Source of the DNA: CAZIPE01 sp964541305
GTDB taxonomy: Bacteria > Patescibacteriota > Saccharimonadia > Saccharimonadales > UBA7683
DNA: 36,287 nucleotides
Direction: 5' to 3'
NCBI GenBank assembly: GCA_964541305.1
Contig: CAZIPE010000010.1
Location: 1 to 36,287 of the forward strand
This document shows, piece after piece, positions 6,642 through 14,460 of the stretch; positions within the stretch are counted from its first letter, which is position 1, and each line of letters opens with the position of its first letter. The notes under the pieces are model-generated. The model saw only the letters and a program-made list of their open reading frames with translations. It was not told the DNA's origin and made no database searches. Position numbers and translations under genes: made by a program.

Positions 6642-8492
6642 TTACATTGGCTTCACGTTATAATAATCGATCAACCAGTTACTAATTTGAGCAAATATAG
6701 GCGCAGCTGCAACACTTCCAGCAAATGATGCTGATGAAAGTTTTGCATCATCTACCCGCACCATTATGACATATCGTGGAGTTTTGTCGCCACCATATCC
6801 CAGATAGCTTCCGACTGCATTTTCATTGCTATACTTGCCCGTCCGCTGATCAATAATTTGCGAGGTGCCTGTCTTTCCGCCCACGCGGTATCCTGGCTTC
6901 AGTAAGTTCGAAATTGATTTTGTTTCTTGGAGTGCAAGACGGGTCATTTCTTTTATTTGATTAGAGGTATCCTCTTTTAAAATATCTTTACGAAGCGGTG
7001 TTGGAGCTTGATTCTTGAGTGTTCCGTCTTCACTGCGCACCCCCTCTATTACGTGTGGTTGGTAGTAGTCGCCACCGTTGACTACCGCGGAAAAGGCAGC
7101 CGCTGTTTGCACCATAGTTACATTCATGCCCTGCCCGAAAGCCATATTGGCATAGCGGACATTATTACCTTGAACTACCTTCGGGCCGAAAATTGTCCCC
7201 TCTACTTCACCAGCCTGTTCAATACCTGTACCCTCACCAAAACCATACTTATTCGTGAAGTAATCGTATAATTTTTCACGAGCTTTCAGGTTTAGTTCGC
7301 CTCCACCTAGTTGAGACAACACGTGGACCACCCCCGTATTAAGTGAGTTCTGCAGTACCTGAGTCATAGTGGTTGTACCGTTGAGCTCCACCACATTTTT
7401 TATGAGCGCATCGTCAACCTGCACAGAACCGGTGTTGTTGTAGGTTGAATTTTTGTTCACAACACCCTCGTTAATTCCGCTCGCCATGGTCAGCGCTTTT
7501 ATAACCGAACCTGCCTCGTAAGGACTTGTGACAACTCTGTTTGAAAACCGTTCGTAGGCATCGTTACCCACCTTATAATATTCAGCCGGGTTAAAATTAG
7601 GGCGGTTAGCCATTGCTCTGACTGCACCAGTAGTAGGATCAATCACAATCACACTTCCCTTTGTCGCCCCAACTTTGCGCAATCCCGCATCGAGCGCCTC
7701 TTCTGCCTGTGCCTGAACATTGCGATCAATAGTAAGAATCAGGTCTTCACCGTTTTTTGGTGCTTTGGCAATGTTAGAGGCATCATCAACACTGAGTGGT
7801 ACACCACGAACGTCTGTCACCGCCTTAAGAACACCCGATTCGCCACTCAAACGCTCGTCTGAGTGCCCCTCAAGTCCATATTGACCTTTGCCGTCATCAT
7901 TCACAAAACCAAGTGTTTGCGCTGCAAGCGAGCCCTCTGGATACACCCGTTGTGGTATGGCCGAAAAGTTAACACCAATGAGCTTTTCTTTTTGCTTGAA
8001 CAAGGTGTCTACCTGCGCTTTATTCAAGCGTTTGGCAATAATACTGTATGCGGTATTCTTTGCCGTGAGTTTAGTATAGACTTCACCACGATCGAGTGAG
8101 AGAGTTGCGCTAATTAAATTTGCCAGCTCATCCGGCTCCGTTACAAAGTTTGGATCCGCATACAGTGTGTAGACCTTAGAGTTGAGAACTGCGGGTACAA
8201 TATCTTCACCATCCCTAAAATATAGTGTTCCGCGAGATGCCGGTAGTACAAACTTTTTTTGTTGCTCAGCAATAGCAAGGCCATTGTAGTAATCATGTTG
8301 CATAATTTGCAAATAGAACAACCGAGCCACCAATACCATACCCGTAAAAATTATGAGAAGTTTGAGACTTTTATTGCGCCTGAGCGAAATACCCACAGAA
8401 CTGCTCTTCGTTGGTTTTTTGGGCGGTTTTTGATTCCGTGGTTGAACGGTACGCTTTGGGCTTTGGCGATAGGTGTTATTCTTATAGATCAT
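6642..8492 (-). CDS. ftsI: Penicillin-binding protein 2 / FtsI, septal transpeptidase
   Basis: This class B PBP cross-links septal peptidoglycan in partnership with FtsW. The 616-residue protein has a basic N-terminus, one membrane anchor (about 42-62), a pedestal domain (about 70-240) and the transpeptidase domain (about 250-610). The catalytic set is complete: S329-V-I-K332 for SxxK, S383-L-N385 for SxN, and K540-T-G-T543. Length is normal for the family, and no PASTA repeats follow. It lies between the ftsL-like gene (128-nt gap) and mraY (8-nt gap). The start is preceded only by a weak GAGAAG. Confidence 0.94.
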   Translation of the reverse strand: MIYKNNTYRQSPKRTVQPRNQKPPKKPTKSSSVGISLRRNKSLKLLIIFTGMVLVARLFYLQIMQHDYYNGLAIAEQQKKFVLPASRGTLYFRDGEDIVPAVLNSKVYTLYADPNFVTEPDELANLISATLSLDRGEVYTKLTAKNTAYSIIAKRLNKAQVDTLFKQKEKLIGVNFSAIPQRVYPEGSLAAQTLGFVNDDGKGQYGLEGHSDERLSGESGVLKAVTDVRGVPLSVDDASNIAKAPKNGEDLILTIDRNVQAQAEEALDAGLRKVGATKGSVIVIDPTTGAVRAMANRPNFNPAEYYKVGNDAYERFSNRVVTSPYEAGSVIKALTMASGINEGVVNKNSTYNNTGSVQVDDALIKNVVELNGTTTMTQVLQNSLNTGVVHVLSQLGGGELNLKAREKLYDYFTNKYGFGEGTGIEQAGEVEGTIFGPKVVQGNNVRYANMAFGQGMNVTMVQTAAAFSAVVNGGDYYQPHVIEGVRSEDGTLKNQAPTPLRKDILKEDTSNQIKEMTRLALQETKSISNLLKPGYRVGGKTGTSQIIDQRTGKYSNENAVGSYLGYGGDKTPRYVIMVRVDDAKLSSASFAGSVAAAPIFAQISNWLIDYYNVKPM

Positions 8493-8620
8493 TTATATTA
8501 CTTCTCGAGCAGATTCGTTATACTTCTTCTTCGTTAGTCTATCCACGTACTCTATTTTACTAGAATATATGTCAGAAGATGATATTACGTACATGCTCGA
8601 AAACTCCTATCAAATAGTGA

Positions 8621-8974
8621 TTAACGTACGACGTCAACTGAACGTGGCGTTTGCAAATTCTGAGCGACAGTACTGTTTTTAACCCTATTTAACGAGCCGA
8701 GACGTGCTGCTTCAACTTGCAGTTGGGATTGTTCATCAAGGAGAGCTTCTTTTTTAGTTTGGAGTTCATTGATTGGATACGTATAGGCATTCGTCTTGTT
8801 GATTTGAGCCAAGTACATCAAACCCATCACACTTAGTAACAACACGACAATAACAGTATGTGCAACAGGGCCAAACTGCTTCCCGTCGAGGGTGTGTCTG
8901 ATTATATTTTGATTGCGTTTAAAACTCGATTCGCTCGCGGTTCGCGAAAGCATAAATGTGGTGGGTTGAGACAT
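8621..8974 (-). CDS. ftsL: FtsL-like small division protein
   Basis: The 117-residue bitopic protein has a cytosolic N-terminus, one span (about 38-56) and a short extracytoplasmic helical region (about 65-95, TKKEALLDEQSQLQVEAARL). This matches the FtsL/DivIC plan of anchor plus coiled coil. FtsL joins FtsQ and FtsB and helps activate FtsWI. Sequence identity across this family is too low for motif proof; position between rsmH and ftsI is the main evidence. An AAGG lies about 9 nt before the ATG. Confidence 0.7.
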   Translation of the reverse strand: MSQPTTFMLSRTASESSFKRNQNIIRHTLDGKQFGPVAHTVIVVLLLSVMGLMYLAQINKTNAYTYPINELQTKKEALLDEQSQLQVEAARLGSLNRVKNSTVAQNLQTPRSVDVVR

Positions 8975-9023
8975 GCTTTTCTACCTTACTGTGTTTATTT
9001 TTATGTTTATTTTACTTTTTGGT

Positions 9024-9049
9024 GGGTGTCACTTTTTAGGGTGACACCC
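9024..9049 (-). promoter_or_regulatory. Hairpin between rsmH and the ftsL-like gene
   Basis: GGGTGTCAC (9024-9032) and GTGACACCC (9041-9049) form a perfect 9-bp stem with an 8-nt loop. No T-run follows on either strand, so it is not a standard terminator. It could be an RNA-processing or stability element, or a protein-binding inverted repeat. Confidence 0.5.
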
Positions 9050-9134
9050 TGCGATCAAAGTTATCCTACTCGGACTTTTACTTTGTACGCTCTGGAGTTG
9101 GTTTTTACCGCAATTGGCATTACACTAACCCCTT

Positions 9135-10034
9135 TCATGTTATGTTTATTTTGATGGCTGCTCGTAGCTTTGCGCTACGTGCGCGCCGGTTGAAAACGTC
9201 TTCAGTTGCACCAGATCTTGGTTTCTTGGTAATGAGCTTTATGCGTGCCTCGTAACCGCCTTCAGCTTCGTTTTTGAAGAACTGCTTTACCAACCGATCT
9301 TCTAAACTGTGGAAGCTAATGACCGCTACTCTTCCGCCGGGCTTTAGAATATCTAAAACCAGAGGCAGTGTGTGCTCAAGCTGTTTCAGCTCTTCATTTA
9401 CCGCAATCCGTAGTGCTTGAAAGGTGCGAGTCGCAGGGTGTATTTTACCCCTTCGACCTATAGTTTTCTCAACAAGTTGTGCCAACTCGAGTGTTGTACG
9501 AAGCGGACGTGCTTCTACGAGTGCTCGTGCGATAACGCGTGCTCTCGGCTCCTGACCATATTCTCTGAGAATACGGATGAGCTCTTCTTCCGAGCTTGAA
9601 TCAATTAGTTCGCTGGCTGTTATGCCAGAAGATTGATCCATGCGCATATCGAGTGGTCCTTCCGTCTGAAACGAAAAGCCCCGCTCTGGCTTGTCAAGGT
9701 GTGGTGACGATACGCCAATATCCATCAAAATCAAATCAAAGCTTTCTGCATTATTCTTTAGAGCCTGAGCTGCACTGAGGTAATCTGATTGAATAACCCG
9801 TGCGCCCTGCTTTTTCAGTTCTTGCAGATCTGCTATTGCCTGTTCGTCTCTATCAACCAAGGTTAATAGTGAACTGGCACCTACATTCGTCAGCACCGCT
9901 CGTGCGTGTCCGCCATAGCCTGCAGTCAGATCCAGGTATGTTTCGCCTGGTTGTGGCTGGAGGGTGTCGAGCACTGCTTCAAGCAATACTGGTACGTGGG
10001 AGTTGTTGTGGTGGATTGTGTGTATTTCCGACAT
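9135..10034 (-). CDS. rsmH: 16S rRNA m4C1402 methyltransferase RsmH (MraW)
   Basis: RsmH N4-methylates C1402 of 16S rRNA in the decoding centre. The 299-residue protein has the expected features: the N-terminal HVPVLLEAVL, the SAM loop YLDLTAGYGGHARAVL, LILMDIGVSSPHLDKPERGF, an inserted helical domain (about 115-220), and the terminal VISFHSLEDRLVKQFF with KPRSGATEDVFNRRARSAKLR. The ATG at 10034 is preferred; a GTG 3 nt earlier is possible. It is second in the dcw order, but separated from mraZ by an unusual 340-nt structured spacer. Confidence 0.95.
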   Translation of the reverse strand: MSEIHTIHHNNSHVPVLLEAVLDTLQPQPGETYLDLTAGYGGHARAVLTNVGASSLLTLVDRDEQAIADLQELKKQGARVIQSDYLSAAQALKNNAESFDLILMDIGVSSPHLDKPERGFSFQTEGPLDMRMDQSSGITASELIDSSSEEELIRILREYGQEPRARVIARALVEARPLRTTLELAQLVEKTIGRRGKIHPATRTFQALRIAVNEELKQLEHTLPLVLDILKPGGRVAVISFHSLEDRLVKQFFKNEAEGGYEARIKLITKKPRSGATEDVFNRRARSAKLRAAIKINIT

Positions 10035-10037
10035 CAC

Positions 10038-10377
10038 ATCTTAAAATACAATACTCGTACGCTAAATCCTAATTTATACGTAGACTAGTATCTCTTGATG
10101 CGTTGTCGGTCGAGGTCACCTATCCTGCAATCAGCTTTTTGTTTTACAAACGTTTTTATTTTTGTTGTGCTAGTGAAGTTATGTGATGATACTTTCAAAA
10201 AGTATTCTAATGTTCACTAGCGAGAGAGACTTATGTGAGGTGGAGTTTTTTTGGGAGGTTTTTATTAAAAGAACCAAAGCAATTTATGGCGTGCCTTCAT
10301 TTCCATGCTGATTGCGAGGTAGTTGACCTCGAACATCGAATGCGTGATATTGAACTTACTTGTTAATGTACTCGAAT
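10038..10377. other. 340-nt spacer between mraZ and rsmH with nested inverted repeats
   Basis: No coding frame is credible. The outer arms at 10110-10135 and 10307-10332 are inverted copies matching at 22 of 26 positions. Inside, GCTAGTGAA (10169-10177) pairs with TTCACTAGC (10213-10221) and encloses ATACTTT-CAA-AAAGTAT (10189-10205). A further small stem, CGAGGT/ACCTCG, lies around 10315-10331. The region is part of the 5' transcript of rsmH if read from the mraZ promoter. It might be a leader RNA, a small RNA or a MITE-like insertion. Confidence 0.5.
10110..10332. repeat. Inverted-repeat element, 26-bp imperfect arms
   Basis: TCGAGGTCA plus 17 nt at 10110-10135 is repeated in inverted orientation at 10307-10332 (22/26 identical by eye). 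The 171-nt interior carries a second nested inverted repeat at 10169-10221. No clear flanking target duplication was seen. Confidence 0.5.
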
Positions 10378-10752
10378 CTACAGATTGATAGCTTCTGGAG
10401 AATATAACCTCCAATAACTACCCACCCGCACCGCCTCAACGTCGCGCTCTATTTTAGCGTAGTCAAGTTGATGCTGTTCCAGTGTAATTCGCCCTTGCTT
10501 AAGATCGAGTTCTGCTTCGATCTTGCCCATCCGAAGTTTCACATTCTTGTCGGCAATAGCCTCATCAAGAATATCGCCTCGCAGGGCGGGTTCAACAGAT
10601 TGGTCCCATACATCTTTAGGGTAAAGATGTAGGTATCGACCATATCCGCGTGTTACCACTACTCCACTCGCAAACTCAGCACGACGTTCCGCGGGTATTG
10701 TTAACCGCCTTTTGTCGTCGAGCTTACGTTGAAAGTAGTCTTCACTGGCCAT
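10378..10752 (-). CDS. mraZ: Transcriptional regulator MraZ
   Basis: MraZ is an AbrB-like DNA-binding protein that controls its own dcw operon by binding repeated TGGGN boxes. The 124-residue protein has the start motif of the family (YFQRKLDDKRRLTIPAERR), VVTRGYGRYLHLYPKDVW, and a second copy of the fold (about 70-120) with LDLKQGRITLEQHQ. The length is close to the usual ~140. AAGGAGA lies 9 nt before the ATG. The promoter region carries four GTGGGTA boxes at 10866-10913, so autoregulation is likely here too. Confidence 0.9.
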   Translation of the reverse strand: MASEDYFQRKLDDKRRLTIPAERRAEFASGVVVTRGYGRYLHLYPKDVWDQSVEPALRGDILDEAIADKNVKLRMGKIEAELDLKQGRITLEQHQLDYAKIERDVEAVRVGSYWRLYSPEAINL

Positions 10753-10777
10753 AGATTTTGGATTCTCCTTTTTCTAT

Positions 10778-10802
10778 ATCCTGAATTTTTTATTTTCAGG
10801 AT
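10778..10802 (-). promoter_or_regulatory. Hairpin in the mraZ leader
   Basis: ATCCTGAA (10778-10785) and TTCAGGAT (10795-10802) form an 8-bp stem with a 9-nt AT-rich loop, between the inferred transcription start and the mraZ SD. It is not followed by a T-run. Confidence 0.45.
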
Positions 10803-10865
10803 CTAGCAACTTGAGAGATCCTTTTGTTAATGTTTGTTTGTGGAGTGGATTGATCTTTGTTGATC

Positions 10866-10913
10866 TACCCACAATTACCCACTGCAAGCAGTATAGTACC
10901 CACAACTACCCAC
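10866..10913 (-). promoter_or_regulatory. Array of four MraZ boxes (GTGGGTA)
   Basis: On the minus strand GTGGGTA occurs at 10907-10913, 10897-10903, 10876-10882 and 10866-10872. Spacing is 10, 21 and 10 nt, so all lie on one face of the helix. MraZ of other bacteria binds TGGGN repeats with a 10-nt period. Two boxes fill the -35/-10 spacer and two lie just past the start site, an arrangement suited to repression. Confidence 0.8.
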
Positions 10914-10919
10914 ATGCAA
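10890..10919 (-). promoter_or_regulatory. mraZ (dcw operon) promoter
   Basis: TTGCAT (10914-10919) and TATACT (10890-10895) on the minus strand are 18 nt apart. Transcription would start near 10883, giving a leader of about 130 nt with a hairpin and an SD. The MraZ boxes overlap the promoter. Confidence 0.65.
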
Positions 10920-10942
10920 GTACTTTTTTATTAGAATATACG

Positions 10943-10966
10943 AAAAATGAGCCAAATCCTGGCTCA
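10943..10966 (-). terminator. Rho-independent terminator after pyrD
   Basis: On the minus strand TGAGCCA-GGATT-TGGCTCA forms a 7-bp stem followed by TTTTT (10943-10947). It closes the pyrC-pyrD unit just before the mraZ promoter. Confidence 0.75.
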
Positions 10967-10999
10967 CTCCCCCACTTTTCCACAGTTCAGTGGATAAAC

Positions 11000-11962
11000 T
11001 TACGTTGCGAGTTCACTCAAAACCCGATCAACATCTTGTTGCCATCCATTTTGAGACTCATAAAAGAACGTTGTTCCCGCGCCAGCTACTGCCCCAATTC
11101 TTAGAGCCCGATCCAAACCTCGCGCATCCATAATACCCGATGACTGTATAACGTCTATTCCAGAACCTCGCAGGGCATGTCGCCACTGCATTGACTGATA
11201 CTCAGCTGGCCCAGCCATTGCGTCCCCACTTTGTCCACACTGTTCCAGAGGTATCTGCAATATTTTATTTCCATCCATATCTTCAGGAACTTTCACCGGC
11301 CAGGTGTTCGGGGAGAGAACGGCACTATACACACTGGTATCAAGTACGCCACTCGCAACAGCGTATAGTGTTTCAGGAGATTCTTGTGGTGACACCCTAT
11401 ACCAGAATTTTCGGCCATGTGTGCGTGCCCATGGTGAAAGAACTTCAGCAACTTCTCGAGAAGCCTCCGGATTTCTACTCAAAATAGCGTGGTTCCCACC
11501 AGTTGTATCTTTCACATTCGGACAACCACCATTTATGATTAGGCCGTCAACACCGTTCTCGAGCAATATACCAGCCATGTTGTATAGTTCGTCAGAGGGC
11601 TCGTGCGACACAGGAGCAATATTAACCATGAGGGGTTTGTTATGAGCATGCGCCACATCAAGCATATCTGGCAGTACACCAATTAGCCAATCTAACCCTT
11701 TGTTGGGCATTCCTAAACTATTATGTGTCAATCCTAATTCTGGATCGTGATGGTAGACCTTATATTGTTCGCCTAACTCAGGGTATTCCGGATCAACCGC
11801 GTTCCCAAGACGCGGCTCAAGTGTATAAGAGCCTGCTTCAATATATCCAACACCTGTTAAGGCCATCTTTGCAACATCTTCAATAGTCTTTACTACCCCA
11901 CCAGCATTACTAAATGGCGATTCAATGCCTTCTAGGTGACCTACTCTGCCAACAAACGCCAT
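11000..11962 (-). CDS. pyrD: Dihydroorotate dehydrogenase-like protein PyrD
   Basis: The 320-residue protein is a FMN-type TIM barrel of the dihydroorotate dehydrogenase family, which oxidises dihydroorotate to orotate. It shows INGGCPNV, the counterpart of the N-x-S-C-P-N segment with the class 1 catalytic cysteine (here Gly replaces the usual Ser). A second substrate-side Asn lies in SPNTWPV, and a phosphate-binding end in SSGIMDARGLDRAL followed by GAVAGAGTTFF. No iron-sulfur partner (PyrK) gene is nearby, favouring a class 1A-like enzyme, but the class is not proven. Its ATG shares one base with the pyrC stop (TAATG), with GGAGG 9-10 nt upstream, so the two are co-translated. Confidence 0.8.
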   Translation of the reverse strand: MAFVGRVGHLEGIESPFSNAGGVVKTIEDVAKMALTGVGYIEAGSYTLEPRLGNAVDPEYPELGEQYKVYHHDPELGLTHNSLGMPNKGLDWLIGVLPDMLDVAHAHNKPLMVNIAPVSHEPSDELYNMAGILLENGVDGLIINGGCPNVKDTTGGNHAILSRNPEASREVAEVLSPWARTHGRKFWYRVSPQESPETLYAVASGVLDTSVYSAVLSPNTWPVKVPEDMDGNKILQIPLEQCGQSGDAMAGPAEYQSMQWRHALRGSGIDVIQSSGIMDARGLDRALRIGAVAGAGTTFFYESQNGWQQDVDRVLSELAT

Positions 11963-13137
11963 TAAATTTCTCCTCCCGTAGTCATAATTTTAACTGCCGC
12001 CTCTCCCATTCGTAGTCGTGGTGCGTTCATATTCCATCTTGATAACCCGTTGACTCTCACATCCTGTACTTTTCCCCAAGCTGTCCACCCGACATATGGG
12101 TTATTCTGACTCTTACCAGCTCGGTCACCTGCTCCTAGCACGTAAGGGTTAATGTAAATATCTGTTTCGGCCCGTCCGCTATCTTTTATCCCTAACATTT
12201 GTAGTGGTTGAGCGCGCAGAGAATCTACTACACGCTCCATGGTAATTTTTTTCCGTGCCACTAAGCTCATCGCAATTGGTAGAATGAATTCAATACCACT
12301 CAACCCGAAGCAGGTTGTGCAATCTGGATGATTGTAACCCTCCGGGTTATCCCTTTCAGCTTTTTCTTTATCCCCATCCTCGTGCGGTGCATGATCTGTT
12401 TCTAAAATTGGTATTTCACCAGTGTTATAGGCATGTACTAATGCCTCGTGATCAACCTCATTTCCAAGAGGTGGCATCATGCGTCCACCAAACCAACCAT
12501 ATTTATAGTCGGCATCTGATCCTACCATTGTCATATGATGCATCGTTAGGCCGGAGGTAAAAACTCCTAGATCTTTATATTTTTTGTTCAAGCGTCTAAC
12601 AGCATCTACTTCTGTCTCGGTTGAAACATGACACCAATGAACTGGATAGTCTTGGGCTGCAACGTAATCAGCCACCTCCTCACCAACACCCTCACGAGCA
12701 TGCAACATAACGGGAGGCTTTTTACCGAGCAGTATTGCACGTGCCATCCATTCATCTAATGACTCTCGCGCCTCATCAAGACCATATTCTTTGATATTGC
12801 CAGTTGTAAAACCCAAATATGCCTTAAGACCAACTACTTTGGGTATCATCAAACCAAATTGATCAATGGCTGGATTATCTAAATCTACCCCCCCGATTAT
12901 CCCAAAATCAGTAAAGGCCGTTCTTTCTGCGATATCAGTCTTATCATCAACCCTTTGTTCGCTTCGCGTCTCCATGCCTCCTGGATTATTAGGCATATCG
13001 CAAGTAGCCTGATAACCGCCCCTGAGAGCAGCATAGGTTCCCGATGCAATAGTTTCTTTTTGCTCTCCGCCTGGTTCTCTAAAATGAGAGTGGATATCCA
13101 CAGGACTAGGTATTGTAATTAACTCACCTGCACGCAT
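11962..13137 (-). CDS. pyrC: Dihydroorotase PyrC
   Basis: PyrC closes carbamoyl-aspartate to dihydroorotate. The 391-residue amidohydrolase has the HxH metal pair (H16, H18) in VDIHSHFREPG, the GLKAYLGF lysine that would be carbamylated, metal-binding histidines in VMLHARE and HWCHVSTE, and the catalytic Asp in ETDHAPH. The HFREPG form fits class I dihydroorotases. The start at 13137 is chosen over a frame beginning at 13209, because the longer form would overlap the upstream gene and an AAAGGG lies about 9 nt before this ATG. The next gene, pyrD, performs the next reaction. Confidence 0.9.
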   Translation of the reverse strand: MRAGELITIPSPVDIHSHFREPGGEQKETIASGTYAALRGGYQATCDMPNNPGGMETRSEQRVDDKTDIAERTAFTDFGIIGGVDLDNPAIDQFGLMIPKVVGLKAYLGFTTGNIKEYGLDEARESLDEWMARAILLGKKPPVMLHAREGVGEEVADYVAAQDYPVHWCHVSTETEVDAVRRLNKKYKDLGVFTSGLTMHHMTMVGSDADYKYGWFGGRMMPPLGNEVDHEALVHAYNTGEIPILETDHAPHEDGDKEKAERDNPEGYNHPDCTTCFGLSGIEFILPIAMSLVARKKITMERVVDSLRAQPLQMLGIKDSGRAETDIYINPYVLGAGDRAGKSQNNPYVGWTAWGKVQDVRVNGLSRWNMNAPRLRMGEAAVKIMTTGGEI

Positions 13138-13171
13138 AGACACAATCCCTTTCTCCCACCAATTAATAAAA

Positions 13172-13180
13172 AGTATATCA
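13172..13180 (-). promoter_or_regulatory. Extended -10 promoter of pyrC-pyrD
   Basis: TGA-TATACT lies at 13172-13180 on the minus strand. The TGA of the extended -10 is also the stop codon of the upstream GH1 gene. The inferred leader is about 28 nt and carries an SD-like AAAGGG. Confidence 0.55.
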
Positions 13181-14437
13181 CTTTTGTTGGGAGTAGATGA
13201 AACGCGCATACCATTTGGCAGATTCGCGTACCTTGCGTTGCTGGGTCTTATAATTTACTTCAATTAAGCCGAAACGTGGCCAGAAGCCTTCGGCCCATTC
13301 AAAGTTATCTAGTAAACTCCAGTGAATATAACCGACCATCTTTACTCCATTCCTCATCGCTCTAGAGAGAGATTTAGCACTTTCTTCTATCCACCACTTT
13401 CGATAGACATCATTTTTATCTGCCACGCCACTTTCGGTTATCATGATTGGCAACTTAAACGAGCCCCATAATTTTTCGATAAGTGGTTGTAGCTTATCAG
13501 GTTGCATGTCCCATCCAAGATCATTCGTTTTGAGGTTGGGATTGTGGATGTGTGTTCCATGAAATTCGTCGGCAAAATAGTAGTTGAGACCCAAGAAATC
13601 TTGTTTACGTTTCACTAGTCTGATGAAATACTCATTCCCCATTTGATGCGCAGCCCACGCACTAATTTTTGAAATTACTGAATTATCACCAGCGTAAAAA
13701 TAGGCGCAGTTATGAGCCAGGCCTACGCGCGCTTTCGGTGCATGGTTTTTTATTACTTTATAGGCGCGTTTGTGTGCATTCGCAAGATTAATCAGCACTC
13801 GATGCATCTGCACGTACGAATCATGCTGAGGTGGCCACTTATGCTGTTTATAGCTATAGCCCGCGTACACAGTTGGCTCGTTAATGGTAATGACGAAATC
13901 CATCTGATCACCAAGTACTTCACAAACCTTTTCAACGTAACGAGTAAAGTTCTTCACATTTGCTCGCTTTTCAAAGCCACCTTTTTGTGCAAACCACACT
14001 GGCATCGTCCAGTGCCACAAAGTGATTATTGGTGTTATTCCCTGGGCTCGCATCTTCTTAAAATAGTCTTGGTAGTGTTTAAGTGCTGATTCATCAAACC
14101 GCCCCTCTTCTGGCTCAACCCGCGACCACTCAATACCAGAGCGCATAGCAGTGAGGTGCAGTTGCTTGGCAAGTGCAAAATCATGCTCATAGCGATTAAA
14201 GTGATCGGCAGCCATCCCTGAAACATAACTTGCCGGATCACTCGCTTGTTTTTCTACCTCATCCCAGATTGGCAGGTGCCCGTACTCATAACGTGCTTGT
14301 GCAGCTCGAATCTGAGCATTTTCGAGTTCCCACACACTCCATTGGTTATGATTTCCCCCCTCAACCTGATGTGTTGAAACACTTGCCCCCCAAAGGAAGC
14401 TTTTTGGAAAATGGTACTTCTGTTTTTCTTCACTCAT
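13178..14437 (-). CDS. Glycoside hydrolase family 1 beta-glycosidase
   Basis: GH1 enzymes cleave beta-linked glucosides, galactosides or phospho-sugars by a retaining mechanism. The 419-residue protein has the N-terminal signature FPKSFLWGASVSTHQVEG, the acid/base Glu in TINEP (E187) and the nucleophile Glu in ITESG (E335), with SLLDNFEWAEGF near the end. No signal peptide is visible, so it should act in the cytosol on imported sugars. Missing phospho-sugar features cannot be judged by eye, so the substrate is unknown. TACAAT at 14447-14452 lies 9 nt before the ATG, suggesting a nearly leaderless message. Confidence 0.9.
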   Translation of the reverse strand: MSEEKQKYHFPKSFLWGASVSTHQVEGGNHNQWSVWELENAQIRAAQARYEYGHLPIWDEVEKQASDPASYVSGMAADHFNRYEHDFALAKQLHLTAMRSGIEWSRVEPEEGRFDESALKHYQDYFKKMRAQGITPIITLWHWTMPVWFAQKGGFEKRANVKNFTRYVEKVCEVLGDQMDFVITINEPTVYAGYSYKQHKWPPQHDSYVQMHRVLINLANAHKRAYKVIKNHAPKARVGLAHNCAYFYAGDNSVISKISAWAAHQMGNEYFIRLVKRKQDFLGLNYYFADEFHGTHIHNPNLKTNDLGWDMQPDKLQPLIEKLWGSFKLPIMITESGVADKNDVYRKWWIEESAKSLSRAMRNGVKMVGYIHWSLLDNFEWAEGFWPRFGLIEVNYKTQQRKVRESAKWYARFIYSQQK

Positions 14438-14446
14438 ATGAGAACT

Positions 14447-14455
14447 ATTGTATCA
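14447..14455 (-). promoter_or_regulatory. Extended -10 promoter of the GH1 gene
   Basis: TGA-TACAAT on the minus strand, with 9 nt between the box and the ATG at 14437. It lies in the 23-nt gap behind the helicase gene. Confidence 0.5.
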
Positions 14456-14460
14456 CTGAC

